Below, one piece after another: positions 1 to 44,327 of a stretch of 64,000 bases of DNA. Position 1 is the stretch's first letter, and every line of letters starts with the position of its first letter. The notes under the pieces were generated by a model. That model searched no databases. It had not been told where the DNA came from and worked only from the letters and a program-made list of their open reading frames with translations. A program made the translations under genes and the position numbers. Origin of the DNA: Strigops habroptila (taxonomy: Eukaryota > Chordata > Aves > Psittaciformes > Psittacidae); contig NC_044291.2 in NCBI RefSeq assembly GCF_004027225.2, positions 10,338,707-10,402,706 of the forward strand, given 5' to 3'.

Positions 1-473
1 CTCTTTTAAGGGTCTATAATGAAATGAGACCTCGATCAGCTGGTATGAAAATCATGAATTATGAAATTACTTTCAAAGGAAGCTCCCCCAGAGTAATGAA
101 TCCTTGTGCCCATGCCCACGCGGATTGCACAGGAGTGGGAATTTTCCTCCTGACTGAAGAGCACACGGGAGGGAGGGTCTGTCCAAAAGCCTGCCCTTGG
201 TTTGGACTTGAGCCCAAACCCTTGCAATGGCAAGGAGCTGGTCCAGTTAAGTGTCTCAGCTGATCAGAGATTCCTTTCCAGCTCCAAAACTGGTCACCAC
301 CACAATCTTGAGTGCAGAACAGACAGGGGAAGAATCTTGGTTCCATCTCAAAGAACTGCCCATATAATTTGGTGTCCCACATGCAGTCAGTGTCAAACCC
401 TAATGCTTGAGGCCACCTTTGCTTTGGCAAATCTTCCACCCAAAGCAGCAAATCTTCAGAAGCTCAACATTTC

Positions 474-733
474 TGGCTTTAACCTGCCAGAGGGGAGATT
501 GAGATGAGCTCTTAGGCAGAAGCTCTTCCCTGTGAGGGTGCTGAGGCGCTGGCACAGGGTGCCCAGAGAAGCTGTGGCTGCCCCATCCCTGGCAGTGTTC
601 AAGGCCAGGTTGGACACAGGGGCTTGGAGCAACCTGCTCTAGTGGAAGGTGTCCCTGCCCGTGGCAGGGGGTTGAAACTGGTTGAGCTTTAAGCTCCCTT
701 CCAACACAAACCAGGCTGGGATTGCACGATTTC
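474..733 (+). mobile_element. CR1 LINE, 5'-truncated
   Basis: The CR1 3' region, from 'ggctttaacctgccagagggg' to 'aaaccaggctggga'. It includes the diagnostic core 'ctctagtggaaggtgtccct'. The usual 'attctatga' tail has decayed. Confidence 0.9.
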
Positions 734-2577
734 ATTATCATCATCCAAATGGGTAGGGGCAAAACCTCAGCTCAATTACATGCCTCTTGCATTAAGCTTA
801 GCCCAGGACTTCCCCACAGAGGCACAACCACCTCGAGCAAGAGCTGTGTGCACAGTGGCACAGTTCAGCACAAGCCCCTCAGCAGAACCTGCCCATAGTC
901 ATGAACCTCCTTGCAGCAGGAAACAACAGCAGAGACGTAAACACTTTCCCATTGCCACTGCTCTGCAGGGTTTTCTCTATCCATTTTTGGTTGGAAAAAA
1001 TAGAGCAAGTGAAATAATCAGAATTATTCTTTCCACCTCCAGCTGATAAAAAGAACAGATCTTAATGAAAAAACAGTTTTATTGAAAGCAATCTGTTTGA
1101 TGGGAACGTGTCCAATGCAGGGAACCTGACAAGCACCTGTCAAAATATTGCAGTTCAGCAATATCAACTAATTCCTGTGATGGTTCTGCTATATTTATAC
1201 ATTCATGGTTGTAGGGTATTACCTACTCTTATAGGCAGAGCTCTAACTATGGAAGTGTCTCATAGGAAGGGCATACAGGCTCCCCAGTGAGCTCTGCTTA
1301 CCAACAGCTTTCTCTGCTGCATTAGCTCCAACAAAAACTGTTGCAAGGATTTTCCTCATGTCTCAGACTCCTGAAGTACTGGAGTAGATTGCACACAAAG
1401 CTGTGCTCAGCACTAGAGAGCTGTAAGAGCAGCTTAGTCAAAAACCTGCCAGAAATGACTTAGCAATATTGGATTCAGCCTTGGGCATGAAAAGAGCCTG
1501 AATGACCTCCAAGCAGACCTTGAAATCCTGTTTTCTGTGCTATTACAACCTGAGTAAGCAATGAAGGAGGTGACAAACGAGATCACAGACATGGCCCATC
1601 CTACCTGGCACCTCCTCTCTTGAATGGGCCAGACCAGCAACCCCAAATCCAGCACTGCACACTTACAGGGTTCGAGCTGAACAACCTCCCCCTGATCCCC
1701 TCCAGCCTCCTGCAGCCACTTGCTTTTAGGAAAAGGAGTGCCAGCACAGCTGAACCCATTTCACAGCAAGTTTCCTTCTTGGCATCACTAGCAGAGGTTT
1801 ATGATGCAGATGTGAAAGCACAAAACACTTCTAAACACTGACCAAAAGCAGGAATTAACTGGGACACACCATTGCTCTGTTGTAACTCAGGCAGAAGAGA
1901 TGCCCTGCAACATTAACTCTCATTCTTAACTGCAGATAGAGCTGAAAACATGGGAAAGATGTGTGAGATTGAAAACCAGTCGTGACAGGGATCCAAGGAA
2001 TTCAAGTTGTTCAAAACAAACGGAAAAATCTTAATTCTAAGTCAAATACCTAAAGGGCATTTGAAATAACACCACCTCCCTCCTACAGCAAATGACTCCC
2101 TCATTTCTTTCTTACAGTCTCACAAAAACCCCCACCTAACCATAAACCCCCACCCCATCTGACATCAAAACATCAGGGTTTTGTTCATGCTGATGGGCTG
2201 CTCTGAAAAATGACAACTTCAAATGCCCCCAGCCAGCTAAGAAATAAAAGATCCGAGCTGAATTTTTTAAGAGAAGAGCTCATAGGATTCATTTTCTTCC
2301 TCTATGGATGTAGTATCGAACACAAATGTTTCAAACCACAAGCAGAGTTTTCTTCCATTGCCTGGAAAAGACTCGACTTTTGCTAATCCTGCATAGAAAA
2401 AACTAACACTGACCTTTAAATGAGATCGGGCTACATTCCACCCGTTTCTGATCTGCTTCTGACAAACCGGGTTGCTACAATACCAAAGTTTGAAAAACCT
2501 CCTCTATTTCACTATTTAGATCTCCTACCTTATTTCATCATTACTTAGATCCTCATGTTACAGACACTGCCTACACA

Positions 2578-2746
2578 GGCACAGAGAAGCTGTGGCTGCC
2601 CCTTCCCTGGCAGTGTTCAAGGCCAGGTTGGACACAGGGGCTTGGAGCAACCTGCTCTAGTGGAAGGTGTCCCTGCCCGTGGCAGGGGTTGGAACTGGAG
2701 GAGCTTTAAGGTCCCTTCCAACCCAAACCAGGCTGGGATTCTATGA
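2578..2746 (+). mobile_element. CR1 LINE, 5'-truncated
   Basis: Only the last 170 bases of the family, ending 'ggctgggattctatga'. Confidence 0.9.
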
Positions 2747-4014
2747 TACTGTTCCAAATAGCTTTAATTTGTTCACTTGTCAATTACTGAGAAATTTATT
2801 CTAGATTAAAAAATAAATAAGAAGTGCTGTAATTGGGAGCTTCAGAGATCTTGGAATGTTTGCTCGTGATCCAAAAGTCTAAAAAGGAAGACACCAGTTG
2901 TATACTGGACACAAACTTGTGTCACAGGCAGTGTCTGAGGCCAGTCCTGTCAGGAACAGGAGGCTGATCAGAACAAATGGAAGCATCTAGTCCTGCTTTA
3001 GTCCATCTGCAATTTACATGATTGTGAAATAATCTGTAGCCTTTCAGGAGGAGATAAATGCCTGAAAAAAACCTCAAAACCTTACAATTAACCTAACAAG
3101 AGTTAATTCTCCTGCAGACCACAGACGGTACAGCACCCTCTGTCAAACCAGCAAGCGCAGATCATGTACCTCGAGCCCCACTGCTGGCAGCTGAAGGATC
3201 ACAACCAAGAATTGGAAGATGCAAGAGGAATAATTTAGAATGTTAAAATCCAAAAGTAAATCCTTAAAAGGAGCTCTTGAAGCAGAGGAGGAGGCTGCAG
3301 CAGCTGTGCCCAGGCCTCTGGCAGCATCACACCCTTCAGTTAGTGAATTATATGCTGAAAGAATACCAAGATACCTGGGACTGACTGAGACAGATGTACT
3401 ATTTCCACTAATTGCCCTATTAGCTGCATGAACAGAGACACCTCCGCAGTGAAATGCAGCTGGAATCACAGGAATGATGAAAACAAACATTTTCATTCCT
3501 TCTTACAACACAGAAGTGATAAGCAGGGGCTCAGCTCACCAGGGACGCCTGCGAGGGCACCAACGGGCATGGCACAGTCCCTCAGCTCTGAAATGCACTC
3601 ACAGCCCTTGGCTGAACACACAGCTTCAATTCCAAAACCCATCAAGGCACTCAGTGCTGTGCCAACAGGATTAACGGATTCAGCCATCACCTGAATGCCT
3701 CCACATAATTTCATCACACAGGACATGAGAGCATGAAATTACAAGGCAGCAGAAATTGCAGGTTTACTTCTCACCCGGATAACTCTGTACACAGTGAGGA
3801 AAGATCCGTGCAGTGCATTCCAGTGTGGTCTTTTCACATGGCAGAATAATGCAGATTTATTGCAGTGCTGCTAATAACTTCAACAGACCAGAGAATAAAC
3901 CATTCAGCCAGTCTACAGTATACCAGGGAGACAATTTACTTTTTAGTGCTTAGCAGAATGAGATGAAAAGCAAAACCAAAGCCACTTCTTCCTGCATCAG
4001 TGTGGATCACTTAC

Positions 4015-29704
<25,690 letters not shown>

Positions 29705-30118
29705 GTCTGGAGATAGGACAGGAGCACAAACAAAAACAAGAGCCAGTTAAGGGATGGCCTTGCTCTCTAACCCAAACTCTTCTGAACTCCACAACACGAA
29801 GCGTCACCAGAACAGCTCTTCCTGTCCGGCAGAACCAGCCGAGTCAGCGGAAACCGTGTGGGTTTTACTTCTTTATCCCTTTTTCTCTGTGTTGAGCAAG
29901 AGAACCCAGCACCCTCCGAGGGGAGGCTCTGCATCGGCACCGACAGCACACGAGTCCTCTGGGAAGTGTGTGACAGGGCTCGGCTCTGCGGTGCCTCAGC
30001 TGAGCCTCCCCCCGGCACAGTACCCCAAGCGCTGGGAGCACCCACGGGAGCAGGACCCCGGAGCCTGCTCCCGGCAGCACCACCCCGGGGGGCCGGGGTC
30101 TGTAAGGAAACAGACCCT

Positions 30119-30250
30119 GCCCCATCCCTGGCAGTGTTCAAGGCCAGGTTGGACACAGGGGCTTGGAGCAACCTGCTCTAGTGGAAGGTGTCCCTGCCCG
30201 AGGCAAGGGGTTGGAACTGGATGAGCTTTAAGGTCCCTTCCAACACAAAC
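30119..30250 (+). mobile_element. CR1 LINE, short 3' fragment near the PNPLA7 promoter
   Basis: From 'gccccatccctggcagtgtt' to 'ccaacacaaaccatt', 230 bases inside the presumed first intron. Confidence 0.9.
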
Positions 30251-30429
30251 CATTTCCTGGCTCTACAAGGACACCGCTCTGCAGCCGCTGTCGGCGGACC
30301 TTGTTTCACGGGGCAGACCCCAGCGCGGCGCCACCAGCCCCGACCCCCCCAGCACACCGAGCCCCCCCCGACCCCCACTAAGCCAAACCACGGAGCACAA
30401 ACGCTAAAAGCAGGTCCCGGGCGCAGCCC

Positions 30430-30715
30430 CCCCCCGGCAGGGCCCCCCCGCCCCGCTCCCGGTGGCGGGAGCCCCCTCACCTGCCGCCGCGCCCGGCGCC
30501 GCCGGGTCAAAGGTCACCCCCGCGGGCCGAGCCGCCGAAGGGAAGCCCCCGCCCGCCGCCGCCGTGCGCCGACGGGAGCGGCAAGCCCCGCCCACCCGCG
30601 GGGCTCCTCGCCGCTGATTGGCGGAGGAGTCGCCGTCCCGCCTTTTGGAGGGCGCGCTGGGCGGGGGCGTTCTGGCCAATAGGAGCGGGCGGTGTTGGCG
30701 GGTGCTGGGCGCGCC
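30430..30715. promoter_or_regulatory. Divergent CpG-island promoter of PNPLA7 and MRPL41
   Basis: Very GC- and CpG-rich DNA lies between two head-to-head genes. An ATTGG box lies at 30617-30621 and a CCAAT box at 30676-30680; no TATA box is evident. On the minus strand a non-coding PNPLA7 first exon appears to end at 30481 with a GGCAG/GTGAGG donor, and the coding start follows in the next exon near 29704. MRPL41 starts at 30716 on the plus strand. Transcription start sites cannot be placed from sequence alone. Confidence 0.75.
30481..30600 (-). other. PNPLA7: Probable non-coding first exon of PNPLA7 (3' border at 30481; 5' border uncertain)
   Basis: The minus strand shows a good splice donor (GCGGCGGCAG/GTGAGG) at 30481 inside the CpG island. 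The next exon begins at 29706 with ACATGG, so the start codon lies two bases into exon 2. The 5' limit given is a guess. Confidence 0.5.
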
Positions 30716-31123
30716 ATGGGGCTGCTGCGGGCGCTGGCGCGGGGTTTTGCGCGCGGCGCGGACCGCGTGTCGCCGTTCACGAGCAAGCGCGGGCCCCGCT
30801 CGCACTACAAGGGCCGCGGCGCGCGGCGGCCCGGGGTGCTCAGCGCCGGCAAGAAGTTCCTCCGCATCGCGCAGATGGTGCCGCAGTTCGTCGTCCCCGA
30901 CCTCGCCGGCTTCAAGCTCAAGCCGTACGTGTCGTACCGCGCCCCCGAGGGCTCCGAGCCGCCCGTCACGGCCAAGCAGCTCTTCACCGCCGTGGTGGCT
31001 CCGCGCATCGAGAAGGACGTGAAGAACGGCACCTTCGACCCCGATAACCTGGAGAAGTACGGCTTCGAGCCCACGCAGGAGGGCAAGCTCTTCCAGCTCT
31101 TCCCCAAGAACTACATGCGGTAG
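30716..31123 (+). CDS. MRPL41: Mitochondrial large-subunit ribosomal protein L41 (mL41), intronless CDS
   Basis: A component of the mitochondrial 39S ribosomal subunit, specific to mitochondrial ribosomes. The 135-codon frame begins [19 protein letters not shown], a basic amphipathic mitochondrial targeting sequence, and runs through [40 protein letters not shown] and [20 protein letters not shown] to NYMR. Human MRPL41 is 137 residues, so this is full length. The ATG at 30716 was chosen because the in-frame extension upstream has only a GTG and the family starts at MG. Codons are strongly G/C-ending, as expected inside a CpG island. It lies head to head with PNPLA7 and tail to tail with DPH7, as in human. 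Confidence 0.97.
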   Translation: MGLLRALARGFARGADRVSPFTSKRGPRSHYKGRGARRPGVLSAGKKFLRIAQMVPQFVVPDLAGFKLKPYVSYRAPEGSEPPVTAKQLFTAVVAPRIEKDVKNGTFDPDNLEKYGFEPTQEGKLFQLFPKNYMR

Positions 31124-31193
31124 GCGGGAGCGGCGCCCCCGGCGAGGCACGACCCGCACCGGCACCAGGACGGGGCGGCTCCGGACACCGACC

Positions 31194-31199
31194 ATTAAA
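31194..31199 (+). terminator. MRPL41: Poly(A) signal of MRPL41 (ATTAAA)
   Basis: ATTAAA lies 71 bases after the MRPL41 stop and is followed within about 30 bases by a GT-rich stretch (tctgtgtgcggtgtctg). This gives a very short 3' UTR. Confidence 0.75.
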
Positions 31200-33044
31200 G
31201 CAAACCCACCCTCCTCGGTCTGTGTGCGGTGTCTGATGTACATTGCGGGGAGGGGGGGCAGTTGGTGCCTATCTCCCATCACGGCACGTCCGGCTCCGGG
31301 CGCTGGGGGGAGCGGGAGGCGGCTTCTCTCCGGGTTGCTGAAACATCAGCGCTTCCTTCTGGGAAGGAATTCCTGCCCCGCGGAACAGGGCCGGGCGCAG
31401 CTTGTGGCCCTGGGGGAGTGGGGGGCTCCCCGGCTGTGGGGACCCGGCCACTGCCAGCACAACAGCGGCATGTTCTGGCCTGGACGCTGCTGCAGCTCAC
31501 ACTGCGCAGCAGCCACAGGCAGGGGGAGTGTGTTGATGGACCCTCAACTCCCTCTGAGGAGAGACCTGCAGCCCGCGCTGAGCACCACCACAGCTTTTCC
31601 AGGCGTAAAGCTTTCCCGTAGAGTAACTCAGGATGCACTTCATGGGTACACTGAATGTCTGGTCTTTAGCGCAGCTGCTTGAAGTTACAGAGTAACTGAT
31701 TAAATGTGAAACATAGCCCAGGAATTGTTATTTTTGGATATAAATTCCTGGCAGAGCAGGATCTTCCTAATCATTAAATTAAGTGGATATAAGTGACACA
31801 GGTATACACAATGGTTTAAAGTAGAAACTTCTGAATTCCAAATGTTTTATGTCATCGGACAGAATGTGTTTTCATAGAATCCCAGACTGGTTTGCCTTGG
31901 AAGGGACCTTAAAGCTCCTCCAGTTCCAACCTCCTGCCACGGGCAGGGACACCTTCCACTAGAGCAGGTTGCTCCAAGTCCCTGTGTCCAACCTGGCCTT
32001 GAACACTGCCAGGGATGGGGCAGCCACAGCTTCTCTGGGCACCCTGTGCCAGCGCCTCAGCACCCTCACAGGGAAGAGCTTCTGCCTCAGAGCTCATCTC
32101 AGTCTCCCCTCTGGCAGGTTAAAGCCATTCCCCCTGTCCTGTCCCTACAGGCCCTTGTCCAAAGCCCCTCTCCAGGTTTCCTGGAGCCCCTTTAGGCACT
32201 GGGGCTGCTCTAAGGTCTCCCCTTCAGGAGCCCTCTCTTCTCCAGGCTGCCCCAGCCCAGCTCTCTCAGCCTGGCTCCAGAGCAGAGCTGCTCCAGCCCT
32301 CGCAGCAGCTCCGTGGCCTCCCTCTAGCAGCTCCACGTCCCTCTTGTGCTGTTGCCCCAGGACAACACAGGACAGAGCTGGACACAGGCTGCAGGGGGGT
32401 TCATTCATCTGAAAGCCCATCAGAGTAATGGTTGCACGAAGCAGTTTTCTGCCTCCAGCTGGGGACAGGGTGCTGTGCACAGAGGTGGTGCTTTGCCCCT
32501 TGCCTTCAAAGATGCTTCTCGGGCTCCAGTGGTGCTTTCCAGAAGAATCAGCTGTCTGACATAGGGCCAGAGCTGAATGCAGGGCTGGAGAGCAGCAGGT
32601 CCTGCACCCTCCAATGCCCAACTGGCTTGGGTTGAATGAGTCACCTTCGCTGGGTGAGGGCACATTAAACAGGAGATTCCCCATCCCTCAGGCACAGTGA
32701 GTGTGGCACAAGCTGTAAAACAAGTGCCCCAGGCACATCAGTGACACCTCTGCAGCTTCCCCCACCTCAGACTCCTCTTCATCTCATGTGGCAATAAAAA
32801 AGCATCACAACCTTTTAAGATGGAGTTGTGGTCAAAAGCTGTGTCACTACAGGGACATGCCCTGTTGCTCACACCCCAGTGCTCTCACTGAGGTGTGAGG
32901 GAGCTGGATCCCCTGCTCCAACCCCCAGAGAACACTCACTGCCACCACACACCCTGAGCCTGCAGGACAGGGAGGAAGGTCCTCACTGGGTGAAGAGCCT
33001 CTTAAAACCAAAACAACCAAGACAGAGAAATCACTTCTATTGAT
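31200..33044. other. Spacer between convergent MRPL41 and DPH7
   Basis: About 1.8 kb with no recognised gene. It is GC-rich up to about 31620, the tail of the CpG island, and holds one minus-strand CR1 copy at 31874-32360. Open frames here are short, overlap one another and resemble nothing I know. Confidence 0.6.
31874..32360 (-). mobile_element. CR1 LINE, 5'-truncated
   Basis: The reverse-strand 3' end 'gtctgggattctatg' is at 31874. It extends to 'ctggggcaacagcacaagag'. Confidence 0.92.
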
Positions 33045-33050
33045 TTTATT
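33045..33050 (-). terminator. DPH7: Candidate poly(A) signal of DPH7 (AATAAA on the minus strand)
   Basis: TTTATT on the plus strand reads AATAAA on the minus strand. It would give DPH7 a 3' UTR of about 1.3 kb. I saw no nearer canonical hexamer after the stop at 34353. Confidence 0.5.
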
Positions 33051-34352
33051 TTAGAAACATCCAAAAATAGGGTGTTTTTTTTAACAAAAGCTCTTGTTCA
33101 CAATACTAATACTAATCCCCATATAACAGTGCCCAAGAATGTTCTCCAAAATACACATTCACCCTTGAACAAGGGGGTTTGAAGCAGCACAATCCTTCCC
33201 AGCTGCACCTCGGTTTAGAAGCAGCACTGTTACATACACATCCCTGGTGCTGGTGTTTCTTTCCCTCCAGACAACTAATTCTTTAGGACCCTCAAAGAGA
33301 AACCATGCAAGCTAGATGTTACTTACCTAGTTTTAAGCTGGTTTTTTGTTTCTAAGAAGATAACAAGAGAAAGTGTTCCAAAACTGGTGTTTTGCTGCTA
33401 TTTCACAGTGAAAAAAGAAAGCTAATGGAGCAACCATGAGAAACCTGCAGCCATCCCTGGAGGTAGTTAGGGCAATGTTGGTAAGATTTTGGTTTCTGTA
33501 CTTAATTTGACCTTAAAAGATGTCAGGAAACACTGCTTATACTTTTTGGAGGTTTTGATCTTAAAGCTGTTCACCTTTAAAGAACTGAAAGCTGTTAACT
33601 TTGGAGCTGAAGGTACGCCTCGCTGCGGGAAGCACGGCACTGGCACACGGTGCTGCTCACTGCCCAGCCAGGCGGTGCTCAGCTCGGAGGGTGCTCAGTG
33701 AGGTGACAACCAGATGGTGAGGCCAGTATGAAGTCAGGCTGTGTGGAGACACCAGAATCCTCAAAGGAAAGGCCCCACTCGGAGCAAAGCCACCAACCTG
33801 CTGCCGGTTCCACCGGTCGGTCGGGATTTCCTTCTAGAAAAGACTTTCTCCCTTGGGAAGATCACTGTAAGCCCCTGGCTGTGAGCATCTTCTCCAAGTC
33901 CATGACAGTTTGCAGGTTGCACAGCCACACCTCTGCTCACGGGCTTTTCCAAGACACTAAAGGATCCTCTGAGCACACACTGTGTTCATCTACACACAGC
34001 AGTGCAGACGAGTTTGGTTTGTGGTGGAAGGAGGAGATCAGGATTAACGCATCAACCAGGCAAATGCAAACCAGCCTCGGAGGGATTCAAATACAAGGTA
34101 CAAACAAGCAGCCTCCGAGAGGAAGGTGTCCTGCTCGGAGTGAGTACAGTAAGGGAAAACTAAATAAATGTGTCTGTGCTTGGCCACAGGCCTCAAAGCA
34201 AAGTAAAACCCCAGTAATTCCATCAGCATCGGCCTTACAAGACTCACAAGCTCAACAACAAAACTAGAGAAGCCCAGCAGAAATCGGACAGGACCCAAGT
34301 GCAGATGTCACTCTTGGCACAGGAGTTTTCCTCCCCCTCTCCCCAGTTCTGG

Positions 34353-41368
<7,016 letters not shown>

Positions 41369-41650
41369 CTCGGGGCGGGCTCATGCTGCGGGGCGGCTCC
41401 GGGCACGCCGGCGCAGCGGAACCGCCGCCCGTCTGCTTCCCGGTCAGGGGCGGCCCCGAGCCCGCCCGCTCCCGGGGCGGCAGGAGGAGGAGGCCCGCGG
41501 GCCGGGCCGGGACCGGCGGCACAGGCAGCGCGGGGACGTGCCCAGCTCCGTCCCCAGGCCCCGCGGTGAGGGGTTGTCCAATGCCCCCAACGGGGCCTTC
41601 CAGCACCCGCCGTGTCCCGAGGGAAGGGGCCTGGGCGCAAACGCGTGTGA
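41369..41650 (-). promoter_or_regulatory. DPH7: CpG-island promoter of DPH7
   Basis: A dense G+C and CpG stretch lies directly upstream of the DPH7 ATG (about 41000-41650, reaching into exon 1 and intron 1). No TATA box or clear CCAAT box was seen. Overlapping long open frames on both strands are the usual by-product of such composition. Confidence 0.65.
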
Positions 41651-42061
41651 GGTGACGGACGGGTGGAACCCAGCCTGGAGAGATCGGCACCGGTGTTCCT
41701 TGGGCACCCTCCTCCCTCTGCCGTTGTTGAAGCCCTTCCTTGTCCCTGTCACTGCTCTCTTCCAGAGCAGAGACCTGCCTGATGTAGCTGCGCTTCCCAC
41801 ACGCTGCTCAGACCGTGAGGGATCCCGCTCCCTGCCGGAGCCTTTCCCCTTCCCTTGCAGCCCTGTGCAAGGGGATGGTGAGACCCGCACTCCCGGGTCG
41901 CGGTGCGCAGCTGACTCGCACCGTGGTGCTGGTCTCTGCTCCCCGTCCTTCCTTCGAGCCTGGTTTGCTGCTGCTCCCCAGGCAGAAATCTCTGCAGGAC
42001 CACGTTTCACAACCCAAAGAGAACAGTCAGCAAGGGCTCGTCTGTTGATGTTTTCCCATGA

Positions 42062-42720
42062 GCAACACTACATTTGTTGACACTGAATTTCATCTACCAG
42101 CCTGTCTCACAAGATCCGTCTGCAATTCTTCACTCAGCCTTTATTATATTATTGCACTGAATAACCATGTCAGTGGATGTTACAACCCTCCTGATTCATT
42201 ACTTTTTCCCCCATTTTTTAACACATTGAGCATCCAACTGTTGACTTCCCTCCAACAAAAAAACCCTCCCTTTAACTTCATTTAGTCTATGTGACAACAT
42301 TCCCCCTTTTCCTATAGCAGCTTTTTTTTCCTTAAGTCCTTGGACAAAGTCATGATCAAATGCATTTTGGAAGGTCAAGCAGACTGTGCCAAACAAATCC
42401 CCTTTATCCTCTGCTTATTGATGCCATTAAAACAATTCTAAGAGTTTTGAAGCACAACTTCCCTGTACAAAAACCGCGCTGCCTCCTCCCCAGTTTTTAC
42501 CCACATGTGTGAGTTTGCTGAGTGCAGGTGCTGTGTTCACCTGGCTGGAGTTTGCCACATCTGCCCTGAAACTCATTTCAGAAGCTGCCATCACATTTGC
42601 TGTGGGTCCCAGGGCAGCAGTCCCCATCCCAGCTGGCAGCTCAGCTTGTTCATCCTCGAGCTCCCTTAGAGCCTGTAGGTGGGACCGTCTGGTCCTGGCA
42701 GTGTGTTAGTGCTCATTTCA
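42062..42720 (-). repeat. Probable ancient CR1/L3-type LINE relic, antisense
   Basis: Word order resembles an old amniote LINE sequence: a 'gaatttcatctaccagcctg...tcacaagatc' block, then 'tcaaatgcattttggaaggtcaag', then a block ending 'accgcgctgcc', and last 'gtgggaccgtctggtcctgg'. It is much more decayed than the other CR1 copies in the window. The family call rests on memory of similar repeats in reptile and bird genomes and is uncertain. Confidence 0.4.
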
Positions 42721-43925
42721 TCTGAACTTTAGTGTCTCCTAAAGGCAATTTCGGTTCTAAACGGATCCTCTGTTGAGCTCTCCATATGGGAGTATTCCTG
42801 TGTGAACTCCCCAGCTCTTTCACATGAACACATGCAAACAATTCACTTTTTTCTGCTGGGACTTTAACTTCAGGTCAGACCTTCCCTTTACTGAGCATCA
42901 TGTCTGCTGACTGCTGACTGAGCAGCAGGGAGTGCTCCTGGTGTCTTCAAAATGATTTGTGCAAGTTTCATTACTTGAATGTCCTTTATATTCCATTTCC
43001 ATTTGCATTATTTTGGGTTTGGGCTTTTGTTTGTCTGTTTGCCCCCCCCCCCACACTTCACCTGTGAAATCTTCTTCCATCTTCTACACTTGGACGAGTT
43101 CAGTTAATAAAGGATTTCTATTTACTCTATGACCATCCCACATGCTGCTGTTTAATCACACCAACCTCCTTTTGTCCTTGTCTCTGTTTTAATGGGTGGG
43201 TTTAATGGGTTTAACATTTGCTCCTCACCTCAGCGTGGTGACTTACACTGTCTCCATGCCACTCACAAGCATTTAAGTCTTTTAGCTGCCCCTTTTACCT
43301 TCAAAAATTAAATCACCACCACAGAGGAAAACTTTGAAGTATAATCCTGTGGGTGTAGTAGAGGCTCATAGAAAAAGGTCATTGAGCCCTGTAATACTTT
43401 ATATTTCAGATTTTGCGTTCCTTAAGCCAGCCATGAATTTTACCAGTTTGAATTGTCACTTTTGAATGTTTAGGATTGGTGATACCACTCTGCTTTGATA
43501 TGAAGGATTATCTGGAGGGAAAGTGTCAACACTTCTTGATGCATTTACACTGTGTGTGCACCCCTCTGTTACAGCTGACATCGGTAATGCTGCAGGCTCC
43601 TGACATGAGCTGGATTTGCCACTTTGCAGCTGTGGCAAAAATCTTTCTCCAGGCTCTCCCAAAGGGTCTGGAAGCCCATGGAGTCCTCCTGGGACTGGCT
43701 TACACTAGACTGATGTTCACTCACTCCTGGTGACTCAAGATGAACCAGTGTGACCCAGCAGCGGGCACTCTTTCAGGCCCATCCATCCCAATCAGCTGCA
43801 CAAGACGCCACGCGTGTTCACAAGGGCACAGGAGCACAGCCATGCCAGCAGGAATGCTCTGCCCTGAAATTCCGTCTCCCAAAAGCACACAAATCCACAG
43901 GTCCTCAAGCAGCTTGCTATGGATT

Positions 43926-44327
43926 CTAGCTTGGAGGCAGACAGCTGGACAACAGGCTGTGGAGGGGCAGAGTACCCTGATCTTCACCCGCTGCTCTCAT
44001 TCTCTCTCCATACCCCTTCACAGCCCAGCAAACATGCCCACATTTCTCCCTGTAAGTCCTCTGGAGCTCCTCTTCCAAACACATGTTCCTAGGTAGGAAA
44101 CCTGACTCCTTAAGCCTTGTGATCCCGAGGTGAACCAGGGGTGTGTACAGCGTACTCCATGCTTCAGAGAACCAAGGAGTAGAAGATGCAGGTTTTATTC
44201 CCTGCAGGAAAAGGTTTAAGAGTATCTCCTTCAGGATAAGTCCTTGAAAAGTGGGCTCATTTATCAGGCCTGCTCGAAGATAAATGACCATATGCTCTAA
44301 CCCTGTGCTTTTGAAATGCTTGCTCAT
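43926..44327 (-). other. Unrecognised 133-codon open frame
   Basis: An uninterrupted frame starting MSKHFKSTGLEHMVIYLRAG lies in the DPH7-ZMYND19 spacer. Its composition is plausible for a protein, with no low-complexity bias, but I do not recognise the product. There is no CpG island, splice context or repeat family to explain it. It may be chance or an old repeat fragment. Confidence 0.15.

Larger units (their letters stand above)
1..4014 (-). other. PNPLA7: PNPLA7 intron running off the left edge: content
   Basis: No exon of PNPLA7 was found left of 4015 despite a search for the second nucleotide-binding domain (family motif like DASILFVVSG). CR1 copies lie at 474-733 and 2578-2746. Nothing else is recognised. 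Confidence 0.55.

Noticed and set aside
3143-3496. Possible next PNPLA7 exon left of 4015
   Set aside because: The translated frame lacks the expected second nucleotide-binding-domain motifs, and no acceptor/donor pair in phase was found.
30692-30715. Upstream in-frame extension of MRPL41 (GTG start)
   Set aside because: Eukaryotic initiation at GTG is unlikely here, and the family begins MGLL at the ATG of 30716.
30404-31282. 292-codon open frame antisense to MRPL41
   Set aside because: A mirror of the GC-biased MRPL41 codons, with low-complexity Arg/Gly/Pro content and no family resemblance.
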